Shown: piece by piece, positions 11,972 through 24,409 of the stretch
How the letters are laid out: each line of letters begins with the position of its first letter
Numbering within the stretch: the stretch's first letter is position 1
Assembly (NCBI GenBank): GCA_029948255.1
Contig: JALIZF010001889.1
Location: 930,001-994,000 of the forward strand
Direction: 5' to 3'
Length of the DNA: 64,000 nucleotides
Source of the DNA: Telmatactis stephensoni
Lineage: Eukaryota; Cnidaria; Anthozoa; Actiniaria; Isophelliidae
The notes under the pieces: model-generated
The model's input: only the letters and a program-made list of their open reading frames with translations
What the model was told of the DNA's origin: nothing
Database searches by the model: none
Translations under genes and position numbers: made by a program

Positions 11972-14507
11972 TTACAATTTAAGGATTATGGAAGGATAAT
12001 TGCTGAAGCCTGAGATTCCTGTGGAATCACTTTATTGTGTTCCCAGTGAAAAATTGAGGCGACTTTGCTGTCTCAAAACGAGCTGTCTTATATTGCAAAC
12101 AAGCTTTGCGTTGGACAGACGATGAAAGGTCCCAGTGTACTGCAGAGCGCGCCCTGTATTGTGTATGGCCAGGGTCCTCATTGGAACATAAAGAAGCTTT
12201 TCAATATTTAGTAAATATATTTTGTATTGGGGGGTATTTAGAAATTCACAAGTATAGTAATTTATTAGCAAGGGATCTAAAATCTAATTGTTATAAATTA
12301 ATTATTCGTCTCACGCAGAGTACTCCGAGATAGGGTATCTTGTGGTACTAGAAGAAGAGAAAAGGGTTCAGTATTGGAAGGTGTATAACTTGACTTCCTT
12401 TCCAGTTTCATGTCTTTTCATGTGAAACTCCGTCGTGACTCTCATGTGAAACTCAGCGGTCCCTGAAAATGTAAAGGAGTTGGCTTTGAATGAGCCTTTT
12501 TGCATGTCCTTTACGCTGTGGCATTGGTGTAGACATGGTATGTAACAGGACGTTTTCTAGAGCCTGGTTCACACGACGACACAAACTTAGCTTCATATTT
12601 TCGAGAAAAGAAACAATCACTTTTAAGCAGTAGATAATTGAGACTGCATGAGTGTGCTTAATCTTAAGGCCCGGTAATACGAGCAACAAAATCGTGCAAC
12701 TTGTCGCGCAATATTGTTGCGTTGCAAGTTGCAGAGCAAATGTTGCTCGTATTACCACCCCGCGCGCAACAAATTTTCTTTGTTGCACGAAGTAGAAGCA
12801 CTGTCTACTTTTTGCAACAAAGAAAATTTGTTGCGCGCGGGGTGGTAATTGACACATTGACACAGCAACATATACAGAGACTACGACTACAGTGATTTTA
12901 TTTGCTTGCATGAAATGAACAGTGCCCTCTCTAGAATACCGTCATTTTATCTTAGACGTACCTTGGGTAAAGTACCGAAAACACTGCTAAATTTTTCCAT
13001 ATTTCCATGTCGTTTTTTCGTCGAAATCGCCCAAAGAAGTGAGTCTGCAGTTTATAGTACAGTGCTTGCGTTTAAGAAAATATATGCCTCAAATGGGAAC
13101 TAGATGGTAATTTTTTTGTCCAAGGAATTTGATGACGTGAGCTAAAAGCTGTTACTTCAACTGCACAGAGCTCAACCATGTACATTTCTCAATTCACGAA
13201 ATTTTGGATTTTTTTAATGCTTTCTATTTTCATCGTACACTTTGTCATCAGTCCCAAAATATAACAACTCTCTGAAAGTTACTACTTTAAAATATCGCTC
13301 TCTGTGAGGGCTAAATATGATATATGTAAAAACATTCAAGCTTAACTGTAAAGATATTTTTTATTTACAATATGATGTGCAAAGACAGGTATTTAAAAAT
13401 TAAACTCGTAATTTTACAGACTGAACAGTTCTTACTTTTACACCAAAATAAAAAGTTGGGATGATATTTTACTCTTTAATGGCCTTGGTTCACCTCTACC
13501 TCCATAGGAAATCCTACTTATTTGGTTCACTTCAAGTTTCAATCCTAGGATATCCCCAAACTAGCTCATCGTTCAACGGTTTAGTCTAATCCTAAAGCAG
13601 GCTGTTCGCAATCTAGTGAATGATATTCAAAGCTCTTGAAATCTTGCGTACAGTACCCTTAACTTTCATTGTTTCAATTTGGAATACATATAAAAAGCAT
13701 GAAAATATTTTGCATGACAAACTGAAATGATTTCTAAAGGCCTGGACACATGGCGCGAATTTTGTCGCGAGTACTTAACTGCGCATCGTATTCAACAGAG
13801 AGATCACCATATAGAAAACATCTTTATTATCTATTGTGATCAGGATACTTTTTTCGAATGAACAACACGCCCTTGCTTCCAGGAACAAAATATTGGGAGC
13901 GACGTCGCAGAACTGTTCACACAACTCGACTTGCGCGCAACAAACGCGATCCTACTCAGTTTGCTACTGTTGATATCACAAGGTGGACGCAGTACGATTA
14001 CTGATTTCTTGTAACCTCGCAGCAAAAACCGCGTCCATTTTTATTAGTTTTTAATTTGTTTTGACTCTAAGGAGACCTTCCAGCTTAAAAAAAGTCAAAA
14101 TTCCAGCATGATTCCACAAAAAGTTCTGCTGATAGTTGATCTATGGTTTGGGTTTCCTGCATTTTCTTTGTACTGCCGCCATGTAGACATCAGTGATATT
14201 TTGCACTATCTGAATTTTTAATTCAAGATTTTAAGTTAAAAGATTTAAAACTTTTACCTTTTAATTTTACACAATACTATTTATGCTCTATTTTCTTGAC
14301 AGGGATCGTTCCCAATGGATCCGATGTCAAGTGCGCGCAATTGTTTCCGTTACTTTATTGCCCACGAATTTTTTCAATCGATAGCTAGTGCCTAGCTTTT
14401 AAAACGTCTGAATTATATATATATATATATGAATGACGCTTCTATAAATACTCACTTAGATAAACTATAGAGTTTTTAGTTATGTCTTTTTTTCTTCTAC
14501 GATTCGA
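11972..14507. other. Gene-free interval downstream of ATXN7L3
   Basis: No exon is supported here. It holds the 3' UTR of ATXN7L3, the compound hairpin at 12667-12849, and at 13738 a stretch beginning AAGGCCTGGACACATGGCGC that looks like the end of another DNA transposon. A short AT dinucleotide run lies at about 14415-14430. Confidence 0.6.
12667..12849. mobile_element. Compound hairpin MITE
   Basis: Perfect 36-bp arms at 12751-12786 and 12814-12849 flank a 27-nt loop. The outer sequence GGTAATACGAGCAACA at 12671 is complementary to TGTTGCTCGTATTACC at 12741-12756. The long minus-strand open frame across this interval is a by-product of the palindrome. Confidence 0.75.
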
Positions 14508-16280
14508 TTATTTGTTTTTCTTCTTGCGGCCTTTCTTTGAAGAAGAAGAAGAAGCAGAAGCAGATTTCGTTTTGCTTTTGCTTTTGTTTTTGTCGTTTTT
14601 AGCCGAATTCTTGTTGTCGAGTATCTTGGGTTTCTGAATTGGAATCTTTTCTCCTTGACATCGAGGCTGGAAGCAAAGGATATAGATAATCATCTTAGAC
14701 TCCCCTTTTGGATGTATGGTATAAGTTTAGTCATTCATCTCACACAGGAAAAAACAGCAAAACATGCAAAATTATTGGTGAAAATATTGCCACAAGTAAT
14801 TCCGCAAACTGTGGCTTAGTAGATATATGCCCCCACCCCCACCCCCACCCCGTGACTTACAACTAGGAGGGGATTTTTTCAAGTTCGAGCAGTGAACGAC
14901 AAAAACTCCTGAGTTGAAGAATAGCTGTTGTACAAACTAAAATCATTTCTGTCAGAAAGTTTAAGTTGTTTGTAATTAGTTTTGGCCGATGAAAGTTGAA
15001 TAAAGTGTTAATCCAAAGCGAAAATTTGGATCGAAAATGAGGTTTAGGCCTTCATTTGCTCATTTGCTATATGTTTTCTCTATATTCAGCTTGAAAAAAG
15101 ATTAATCCCAACACAACTTCAAGAAAAAGTCTTTGTACAATTCAAAAAGATGTTTTAAGCAGGTATTTTATCTCGGTATATCAGTTTTTAACCCAAATAG
15201 AAAAAGGATTTGAGTGTTAATCCAGAACGTAACGAAATAACTTGCACGAAGGTCTAGTTTTTGGCGCTTTTCGCCTGCATTATTGCTCGTCATTGAAAAA
15301 AATTCTCCTCTTAAAATCCAAAGCTTGTCATTTTATTCTATTTTAGAAGCTAATTTCTTTTTATTATATTTCGGAAGTTCTTTATGGTAGAACGAGCTAC
15401 ATATATCTAGCGTTTGCGCATATTTCGTACCGTGCTGCTCTTTTAACAAGTACAAAATCTGTATTAAATTGTTGGTATGGCAACGAACCTGATTACAAAT
15501 TCTGCAGGTGTTATCAGTGAACATTTCGCCATAGAAAGCACCTCGTTTACATGCCTTGCAGTACCTTGTACCACAGTACTTGCACTTGTACATCTGAGAT
15601 TAAAATACAATCAATTATAAAACTGTCTATGTGAAGTTGCCAAAATAATTCCTCTAAACTGAAAAAACACCAATTGAATGTGCAAATTTGGTCTTTTGTA
15701 AACATATGAATGATGCTTACATTATGGTTAGATATATAAATTGACGATTTTCACTGTCTTCGCTTCGTTGTTGGAAGAGAAAATTGCTAGTTCGACATTA
15801 GTCAGAAACTCTGCTTTTTTCATGACGTAACCGACATAAATTGATACTTGTTTGAAATATTTGGTTGTATTTTTTTAAAATGACGATTATATTCGTCCAT
15901 AAATATTATCAGCAGCTCGTCATCGACCTTTCGGGATGGCTTACTAGTTTGATTCATTTAAGCAAAACAAGGATGGCGTTTTTGACTTTGAAAAGATTCA
16001 TGTTCATGTTTGAATGGGTTTAAAGTATCAGTAGCTTCTGAATGAAGATTTTAAATAAAATAAAAAAAACAGCCGGCCATGATTCATTTTTTAGCAACAT
16101 TGATATAAACATTACAGCTTTGCTTCTTGTCAATCCAGAAAAATAGATCGTTATGCAGCAGCACACGAACAAATCTTCCATTTCACATCGACGATCATCG
16201 TGTTGAAAAACGAGTTCTACATTTCAAGATCCATTTGCACTTACCATATTATTCTCTGTGCAGCCCCAGTAACACATCAT
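14508..16280 (-). CDS. Small Cys-rich, probably zinc-binding protein, 99 aa
   Basis: Three phase-0 exons join cleanly: 16245-16280 (start ATG at 16280), 15489-15593 and 14508-14666. The product is 99 aa. The first half has nine cysteines: C3, C7, C16, C19, C24, C27, C42, C45 and C50. The order CxxC-x4-CxxC-x14-CxxC-x4-C suggests one or two treble-clef or RING-like zinc sites. The second half is disordered: a poly-Ser stretch of GCN/TCN codons, then a KKGRKKKNK tail that could be a nuclear or nucleolar signal. An in-frame ATG opens exon 2, but TTTTAATCTCAG directly before it is a good acceptor, and the upstream exon adds two more cysteines. I do not recognise the family with certainty, and no function is assigned. 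A second upstream ATG (16277) is possible. Confidence 0.72.
14829..14852 (-). repeat. CCCCCA tandem run; G-quadruplex motif on minus strand
   Basis: Four C-runs of four to five bases separated by single A residues give four G-runs with one-base loops on the minus strand. This is the sense strand of the cysteine-rich gene, near its intron 2 acceptor. Confidence 0.75.
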
Positions 16281-16687
16281 TACATCTGCTTGCCTGAGAA
16301 CCTTTTTCTCCCTGTTTCTGTTAGTTTTACATGTCTGTCTGCCGCTAAAACCCTGACATAGGCAGGATTTAGTGCTTTATTCTTTTCTGTTTACTATCGG
16401 GCTTAGGAATATTAAGATACTAAGCTGTTAATGTCTCTCGTATTCAATCTTTTGTCATGGAGATGGCCAATCTGTGGTTTTGTTTATCTCTGCACGGCAA
16501 ACATTAGATTTAATATGAACTGTTCGTTTATTGGATATATAATATTTTCCCTACTGCGCCGACGCGATGTGCATAATATTTTGATAATATTTTGCCTGTA
16601 TACATTTTCGCCATATATGGATGTTCAAAAGGTTTCCAAAGACATTTCCGACTCACGCTTATTTAACAGCCTGATTTTCAGACGGTC

Positions 16688-16842
16688 AGCGGTTCTCCGC
16701 TCTCGTGGGAGGAAAGCGAGCCTTGGTACATTTATGTGTCGTAGGGTTAGGGTTCGGTTTAGGGTTAGGGGTCAGGCTTAGTATTAGTGGATATTATCTA
16801 CGACACATAAAGTACCTACCAAAGCGAGAGCGGAGAACCGCT
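16688..16842. mobile_element. Hairpin MITE with telomere-like core
   Basis: The outer arms (AGCGGTTCTCCGCTCTCG and complement) and the inner arms (TATGTGTCGTAG and CTACGACACATA) pair. The loop carries TAGGGTTAGGGTT, a G-to-C variant, then TTTAGGGTTAGGGG, i.e. short degenerate runs of the metazoan telomere repeat TTAGGG. Confidence 0.75.
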
Positions 16843-16982
16843 AGGCCACTCTTACTAATGAAAATGATCCAGATTACTTGATTACTTTCCATCATCAGTG
16901 GACCATCGATGACGTCGCGGCTTGGTTCTAATGTAATTGTAATTAGACTGATCCGCCATGGCCAATTCTCGGTCGCTACTAC

Positions 16983-17276
16983 CAAGAGACCATAATACTA
17001 AGAGAGCGGAACTCAGTATTAATGTCTGTGCGATGTTCGCGGCGACTAAGGCTATTTTAGTAACTTCGCCATCGCGCGCGCAAGGCTCACAAACAATAGA
17101 ATTTGATTTTTGACGTGCGCGCGGACGGGACCGTTTGCTTTCGGCTTTAATTTGAATTCCATTGTTTATGAGCTTTGCACGCGCGATGGCGAAGAGACTA
17201 AAAATAGCCTTAGTCGCCGCGAATATTGCACAGACATTAATACTGAGTTTCGCTCTCTTAGTATTATGGTCTCTTG
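16983..17276. mobile_element. Palindromic MITE (family A), full copy
   Basis: The element begins CAAGAGACCATAATACTAAG and ends with its complement. The arms of over 120 bp are only slightly diverged, and the 7-bp CTACTAC is repeated at both flanks. A second, 3'-truncated copy of the same family lies at 63155-63355. Confidence 0.8.
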
Positions 17277-18165
17277 CTACTACTTAAAGACAAAACCATT
17301 CATGGGCGACTTAGTTCAAAGATATCTCCTATTTTTTTGGAGGTTCACTCGAGAGGATCGAAGGGGCTCGCGGGAATATGATAGATATATGCATGTAAAT
17401 AATGTATTAATTCCATGGAAAGTCTATAGTATATTACAGACTGTAATTCAATTTTCTGGCTTATATAATTCTCTGTAGAGTGTTTATTTAGCAGTTTGTT
17501 TATTTGGTTGTTTATTGACATTGTGGTAAGTTTATTTATTCCATTGTTCCAAAGGTATGCACCAGTCAAGTGAAATCCCCGCATACCCCATGGGGCATTT
17601 GCAGGGGAAAGCGAGGACTTTCAAATAAAATCACTACACTTTCGTTCCCCGGTTGGCTCGGGATTCACTTGCATTACATTTGGGTTAAAACTCTAAGCTA
17701 GAGTTAAAAAAACGTGCAGGTCCTTTTTGCAAATGATTATGACAAAAGTTAACACCCTTCAACTAAAGCAAGGAGAAACTGGTATGTTGCCTGGCTAAAA
17801 CATTCTACAACCACATTAATGTATTTTGGTAGTAAAACAACTGAACTTAGCAATTACTATTGCGTGTTTTAACAGGATTTGACTAGCTATATGTCACTAG
17901 TGATTAACGCTCATCTCTGGCTTAGCATTCTCTTGCTCGTTGTGTGTCATTGGCTTTATAGGGGAAGCTGTCTTCAAGCGTCTGCGAGATGCACTAATTG
18001 ACTTTGCAATTTCTTGTAGAAGGACTTGAAACAGGTGCCGATTTATTTTTATTTTGCGTCGTTTTACTGTAAATGCACAAATATAGAAATTGCGACGTTA
18101 GCATCAAATACAGAAATATGCTGCACAAATGGTGTGTCTAAACAAACATAACAAGTTATCTAATT

Positions 18166-20506
18166 TTATATGGATGTTTCAACATGCCGTGCTTGGTCAT
18201 TTATGAGGAACTTGCCAGGCCAACCATCATCTTTAGTCCAATACAATGCGGAATTCTGTAAACTCGTTTTTACTGAATCCGGAGGGAAAAGTACGTAGGA
18301 CTGTATGCTTATACACCAAGATGAAGTGGACTGGACGAATTTACCCAGGTACTAATATTGCCTGGTCAAAAACAATGCGCGGTGTGCTTGGACAGGTTCT
18401 TTTCATTTGCCGGTCTATAGAAATTAAAACCTTGCACAATTTCAATTGCACAACTCGTTGTACCGTGTCCAACATGTACAACATACTGCAATTAATCGTT
18501 AACGTTTGGATGATCCAACCGTTTATCAACCTAACAATTCACACTTACCTAAGTTGCTGTTTGGGTTTTGATTATTTCTCACAAAGCTGTCTCCAAACCC
18601 GTGTGTCTTCGTGGCCTTAGGGTTTATTACTCGCTCTTTGACCATTACGTTTGAAACTTTCCCAGCCATTTTATCAAGCTCAACATCACTACCATGTGAG
18701 TCCATTGACGGAACAACGCCAGAAGCTGCTTGTGGAGACGCAAATGGTTCAGCTTCAGCCCGTGTACTTTGAGAATTGTGAGCATTTCCATGTATGGAGT
18801 CTGATAGAGCTGTGTTTTCAGGAAAGGGGTTGTCTGAAGTGGTAGCGTATGCTTGTGGTTGGTGCTTAAGGTGAGAATCCATGACGTGCCCACTGTTATA
18901 ACGTAGTCCTTCTTGCAGGGATTCTAGATGTGGATCATCGTAACCTTCAGTAGTTATAGATTCGGCAGTTGGCCAAATATGAATTCCAGAACTATGTTGA
19001 TCGTAAGGAACTATAGAGTTGGATCCAATATGTCTGTAATAATGTGGTTCTAGATATGGCCTATCATATATTCCAGTATGGATTCTAAAGTCTTGCCCAA
19101 GATGTGATCCCAGATGTGGTTCCATTAGAGTTTCAACATGCGGTGCTACATGCGGTCCAAAACGTTGTCTCATCGGTGGTTCAAGTCCAAGTCCGTGATG
19201 ATTTCCAAAATTTAAACCAAAATGAGGTCTTCGTATGGGCTCAGTTAGACCGTTAATGTCTACACCATTATAGGCTTCGGGATAAAGCCAAATATGTTCC
19301 TCTGAGTTTGGTCCAACGGCTGCTCCATGAGGAGTTCGTGGACTTCCCACATGGTAAGGTCCAAGATGTAAGCCATGTACATAAGGCGGTCCAACAAATG
19401 GCCCATGGGATACTTTAAGGCCTATCGCATGATAAGGTCCGAAGCCTAGACCATTACGATGTCCGAAGTCTAGAGCATTTTGATGTCCAAGGTCTAGACC
19501 AGTATGTCCAAGGTCTAGACCAGGGTGATGTCCAAGGCCTAGACCAGTATGATGACTATAATATGGTCCGCCAAGTGTTTCCATATGGGTGTCAAAGTTC
19601 AGACCACGGTGATCTCCATTTTGTATTTCTGTTTGTAAACTTGCAAGTGGGTCAATGTGAACATCTGTTCTGCCGAACTCGTCAAAATGTGGATCTGTGG
19701 TGGTTCCAACAACTGGTTCATCACGGTTCTCAACATGAGTGTCCATACCAATTCCAATCTGAGGATCTATTTCTGTCCTAGCCAACGGTCCAGGAATGTA
19801 TGGTTCGTGTTCACTGTAGGTTCTAATACCAGATTCCTCGTGGATCCCAAGATTTTCACCAACTTCTTCTGGACTTACAGGAGGTCCACCATTTGGTCCA
19901 ATATGGGATCTAGCGTTTGAATCAGTGTTGGTTTTCAGCTCTAGTTCACGATGAACTTTAATGCTGGGTACCTTCTTAGGTATAATGGATGGAAGATCAT
20001 CGTATCCAGGCTTCCTTTCGGGATACTGTTCATTAGGTCCCAAATGCTGTTGCGCTTGTTCATTGTGGGATCGTGGTCGTGGAGTTACGTTGGATAATCG
20101 TGTGAGGTATTTCCTGAAAAGATGAGATATCCTCGGCTTGAAAGATCTTTCATGCGAATTAGATTCTTTTGATGCGTCTGTTGATGGTGAGAAAGTGCTT
20201 GAATGACTTCTGGCATCAGCGTTCGGAAAGATTCTGCTTCTCCATGCAGGTTGATCGAGCAAACTACGTTTAGCACGGTTGCGTCGCTCTGTTCGTCAAA
20301 AAGGAAATAAATAATTGGACCATCATTCTTTTTAGAGATTTGTACTACATTCAATTGAATATTTATAAGGTATACATACTTTAGCTCTTTTTTGCTTTCA
20401 ACATATACGCCCTATACTACCTACCTGTCAAAGGTTTTCCATTTGAAGAACTGATTATTATTGAGAAACCAACAACCGTCAACAGCCACTGACATTGTAT
20501 AAACAT
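18166..20506 (-). CDS. Secreted His/Gly-rich low-complexity protein
   Basis: Exon 1 (20425-20506) encodes a signal peptide (QWLLTVVGFSIIIS) and ends in phase 1. Exon 2 runs from 20288. Read through to its TGA at 18526 the protein has 614 aa. A strong donor (G|GTAAGTGTG after 18549) and a good acceptor at 18273 allow a third exon, 18166-18272, giving about 642 aa; I prefer that model. Just after the signal peptide is R-N-R-A-K-R (ending residue 35), a furin-type site. Residues about 273-346 are repeats of the form GLDLGH, GLGLGHH, GLGFGPYH, and His plus Pro continue in the pattern GP(H/Y) and PH(L/V) to about residue 480. There are almost no cysteines. Dense His suggests metal binding or pH-sensitive assembly, but that is inference. 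No family is recognised. The layout matches the plus-strand array at 50-62 kb. Confidence 0.75.
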
Positions 20507-21824
20507 TCTAACCCCAAAATCCAGGGACTCTGAGGATAAATTTAATTATTTGTCAAAAATAAATGCTGTCTGTCAAAATATCGCAGGTTAATGAATATAT
20601 CAATGACTGAGAGCCTTTTTAAAGTATCCACCAAAGGCTCTAAAATTGATGAAAAAATGTTTCCAGCTGCACAAATACTTGATCTTGTTTTTTTAATGCA
20701 CATACTGACTCACCGTTACAAAATATCGGGTTTGCCAATTAACAAAAATGTCCAGTGTTCTCTCTTCAAGACTACCCCTCAAACTAAGAGACCTTTTCTG
20801 GTTGTTTAGATTAACAATGCAAAGTAATTAGTCCATAAGTATAAACAATGGAAGCAGTACATGTTGACCTATGAACTGTAACCTAAAGGGAGGGGAGAAG
20901 TAGACATGGTGAAGTTTTCATATTGTTCTTGATATTTGTTGTTAGGCTATACGCTCCTCATGCCATTGACAAGAAGCTTTTCCATAAGATGCTTTTATTC
21001 CAGCAATCACAAAATTCACTCTGGATGATTAGCTCATTTTCACTTTTGCCTCTTTGCTTTTTATGAGATTAACTGATCAACGCCTGGAATTTGATGCTTT
21101 GATCATTTTACCTCATTTAGATATTCATAGCTGAATGCGTGTATTAATTTCCTCTGTTTTCCAAGAATTCTTTGAAAACCTCCAACGTCCATGTAAATTA
21201 ATGAAAATGAAATCAGGCAAACTCAGTTGCAACTTAACAGCTTTTCGAAAAATGTTGTTCTCCATCTTTTTTCTAAAATAATTGACGCCAAAGTTACAGT
21301 TATAGCGAGTCATACCTTTATTTGCGTTCTTTTTACAAAAAACTACAAACAAAGTTTGGTTGTCATGGGAATGGGTTGTGGTTTGATAGACATCTTACAC
21401 GCACGTGGACAAACAGGCCGCCTGTTTCTTTTCGAACCTTCACAATCGACAAACTACTAAATTGAAAATGGTTCTTGTCTATGTTCTAATTCATGTGAAA
21501 GACGATGATGATGATGACGACGATGGTGGTGGCAGTACTTTTGTCTTGCTGAGTGTGCTTCTCAAATCAATCTACAAAATTCTCCCGAACACCCTCGTCC
21601 TGAAGTTCAACTTTGGATTTCAACGTTGGTTTGCAAAAGACCACAATGCTAAGGATTGCAGACCAAGATTGGGTGGGGTTGAAAGTCTGATTGTAAATTG
21701 AGGTGTTCGCGGAATAGTATCAAGCGCCACATACAGCACCGAGATAAAGTAGATTTTCTCTTTAGTCTCATTCATCGCATGTCTGTTTAGGCCACGCCCT
21801 TGCCACAGGTGCAATATCAATTTC
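20507..21824. other. Intergenic interval, nothing recognised
   Basis: This separates two minus-strand secreted-protein genes and should hold the promoter of the His/Gly-rich gene. Its AT-rich sequence has scattered short open frames without splice or domain support. A GAT/GAC run sits at about 21502-21530. Confidence 0.5.
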
Positions 21825-23440
21825 TCAACGTTTCCCTTGTGAATGCTCGGCTTTCAACAGAGGAAAGAAGATGTAAGGGTTGCCCTCATCGTATTCGTTG
21901 TTTCTGTTTAAAATACGCAAAGCAGGTCCAGTTAGGTACGATGTACCACTCTCTTGTGCTGTGATTTCAAATGGAACGCCGCCTTTATCTGCCATGACGG
22001 GGACATGAAGGACGTTGAATTTCTGGTCTTGACTGGCTATAGGACAAATACGTTACAGAAATGAGTCAGTGAGTCTGACTAAGTAATTTGGCTGCTACAA
22101 AGTCCTGCGTCACATCTGGACAAAACTCTCGTTTAATCCTTCTGCATAAGAGCGACACAAATCGTGTCTTTCTGAAGACGGTTGTGATTGGCTACTGAAA
22201 TCGTAAATGTCATTCTAATATGCCGTTTCTTCGTTCCTGCGAACAAAGCACGTGGGAGACTGGGGCTAGGTAAATATTCAGTGGCAAGCTTCTTAGCCAA
22301 TCACAAGCTTCTTTTCAAAATCAGAAGACGGTTAGAATGCGTTTCATGTCGATGCTACGCAGACGAACTAAACGAGAGTTTTGTTCGTTGTGACGCAGGT
22401 ATAAGTTACTTCTTTATCATTTCATCCTACCATGTTTGTTAACAATGATTATTCCCTCTTTCGTCTCCATTTGTCCATTAACTACTCGTGTTTTTGGAAC
22501 TGCTATTTGTTGGCGCTTGACTCTCTCCTTGAAACCTGATAAAAGATTAACAAATTTCTCAAGTCTCTACCGCATGAGGAGATTAAATAATCTTAGTTAA
22601 ACTCTACGTTGTTTGCTCCCTAAATATTGCGTATTTCATGTTGATAAATGCCTTCATTCACTAGAAAAGAGTATCAGCCCAAAGGGAAACCTCTGGGAAA
22701 GATTTACGCAAAGAGAAACTAAGTGGAAATTGTAGGTACTAGTAATTGCTCTAGAAATGCAAAATTGTACTGCGCACGCTCCACCAAAATGTTATCAAGT
22801 GATTTCGTTTCTGTTATGCTTTTTAAACTCTAATAGTTTATTAACATAAAGTTTATTCAGCACGCTCTCACGAATTTAGTTTTTTTTTTTCCCTAAGTTG
22901 TGCCAGGTAAATGGTAGACTCCAGGTTTGTTTGTTTTGATTACTGTCTGCAGGTGGATCAGTACAAACGCTGTTGTCTTCAAGTAGATTCATCTTTTAAT
23001 CTTCTCACTTACAAAATCACCCAATAAATGTTCTTTTTGGATTACAGAAATAAATTCTATCAATATAGCGAAGCGTTGGAGAAAAAATTCCAATCCCAAA
23101 ACCTCATCGCCTTTGATATCTCAAAAAATCCCACTATTTTCGTACAGTCCCACGATTCCGATTCAGCTATCGGTAGGTCATTACCAACTAAAATTAACGG
23201 AGTGTATATGGCGCTAAATCAAATGCTTATATAGTTATTTAACATATGGGGTCGAGAGAGCGACGAATACACGTTACAATGATAAGTTGAGAGAGTTTTT
23301 CTGTACTGAACTGAGAAATGATGGCATTCTAATTGGGGATTTAAATTCATGTTCTTACCTTCTAAATCAAGGAATGGCTTAGAGCTGACCAAATGAACCG
23401 AGAAAAACAAGAAAGCCAACACCAACTGATTATTCATCAT
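21825..23440 (-). CDS. Small secreted protein, 97 aa
   Basis: Exon 1 (23359-23440, ATG ATG at the start) encodes a clear signal peptide (QLVLAFLFFSVHLVSS) and ends in phase 1 at a GTAAGA donor. Exon 2 (21825-22036) follows a TATAG acceptor and keeps frame to a TGA. The mature part of about 75 aa has no cysteine. It contains FNVLHVPVMADKGG, then a Tyr/Asn-rich stretch ending NPYIFFPLLKAE, and a basic C-terminus GKR that resembles a peptide-processing signal. I do not recognise a family. It could be a structural peptide or a prohormone-like precursor; neither is shown. The intron carries the MITE at 22104-22399. It is on the same strand as the His/Gly-rich gene downstream and has the same signal-exon design. 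Confidence 0.7.
22104..22399. mobile_element. MITE in intron of the 97-aa gene
   Basis: Inverted ends CCTGCGTCACATCTGGACAA and complement CCTGCGTCACAACGAACAAA continue into a shared AACTCTCGTTTA. The interior has a second inverted pair around AGAAGACGGTT. There is no coding capacity. Confidence 0.72.
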
Positions 23441-24409
23441 TTTTCCAACAAAATCTTCATGATACCTAATACACTTTCAATCGAGCACTTCTTTGCATTG
23501 ATGTGTTCTTGGTGCGCGCGCCTTGCTTTTCATTAGAATTGAAAGCCCACTGGTCCATTGATTGCAGGCTCAAAACGAAAAAGATTAACATGGATATTTG
23601 TGCGCCACATTATCAGCAAAGCCATCTATAAAGAGACTGAATATGTCTTACAGAATAAAACAATACACAATCTTTATGAGACAACCTGTCAATATATGTA
23701 CAGCTAGAATGCTGTTTTTCTGCTCTGGAAACAATGCTGTAAGATATATTCAGCAATATAAAACGCGCGCGCATGTCTCTGTTCTGTGATATAAACACGA
23801 TGGAAGATGTAGAGCAAGAGAAAAGCAAGATTAGGAACACGAGGCGTAGCCGAATATAAAATATTTTCGACGTTTTTTGAACGAGCCATGTCTCTGTCCT
23901 CTGATATAAGCATGGTAGCCAGCCAATCAGCGCGCGCGTTATATCTCAAATATTTTATAAATAGAGAATATAATATACTGAGAGCATAGAATTATACACA
24001 ACTTTCATAATGGCTGCTAGCTGTGAATTAGCGTAAATGCTGAAAAAATGAATATTTCTAGAAGAGCAACTCTTTGAAATTATGAAGATTGTTGATTTAG
24101 ATAATGTGAGCAAGTCTCTAAAGAAAGTAATAAATCCTTAGTAAGATAGGAAGATTTTAGATTTTGAAAAGGCCACACAGGCATCCAGTCAAAAATACAT
24201 ACAAATCTCTCTAATTTTGACTGCACATCAGGCTTCTTTATAGTATTCAACTAAAAGTGATGAAACTGTTTGGAAATTTCTCTCTCAGGAAGTAGTTTTT
24301 CGCATAACATTCATCATTTCTTGCAAGAAGCTCTCATTTCTTTTCTAGGCACGTCGAGTCCAGGCGTGGTCGTATATTTTGCATTTAAAGATAAAATACT
24401 CATTCTCGC

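Noticed and set aside
12453..12911. 152-codon minus-strand frame
   Set aside because: It spans a compound hairpin element, and the same sequence is open on both strands because it is palindromic.
17110..17478. 122-codon plus-strand frame
   Set aside because: It mostly reads through the palindromic MITE at 16983-17276 and has no splice or domain support.
18645..19920. Overlapping frames in and opposite the His/Gly-rich gene
   Set aside because: They are shadows of the long histidine-rich exon; no independent starts or splice sites.
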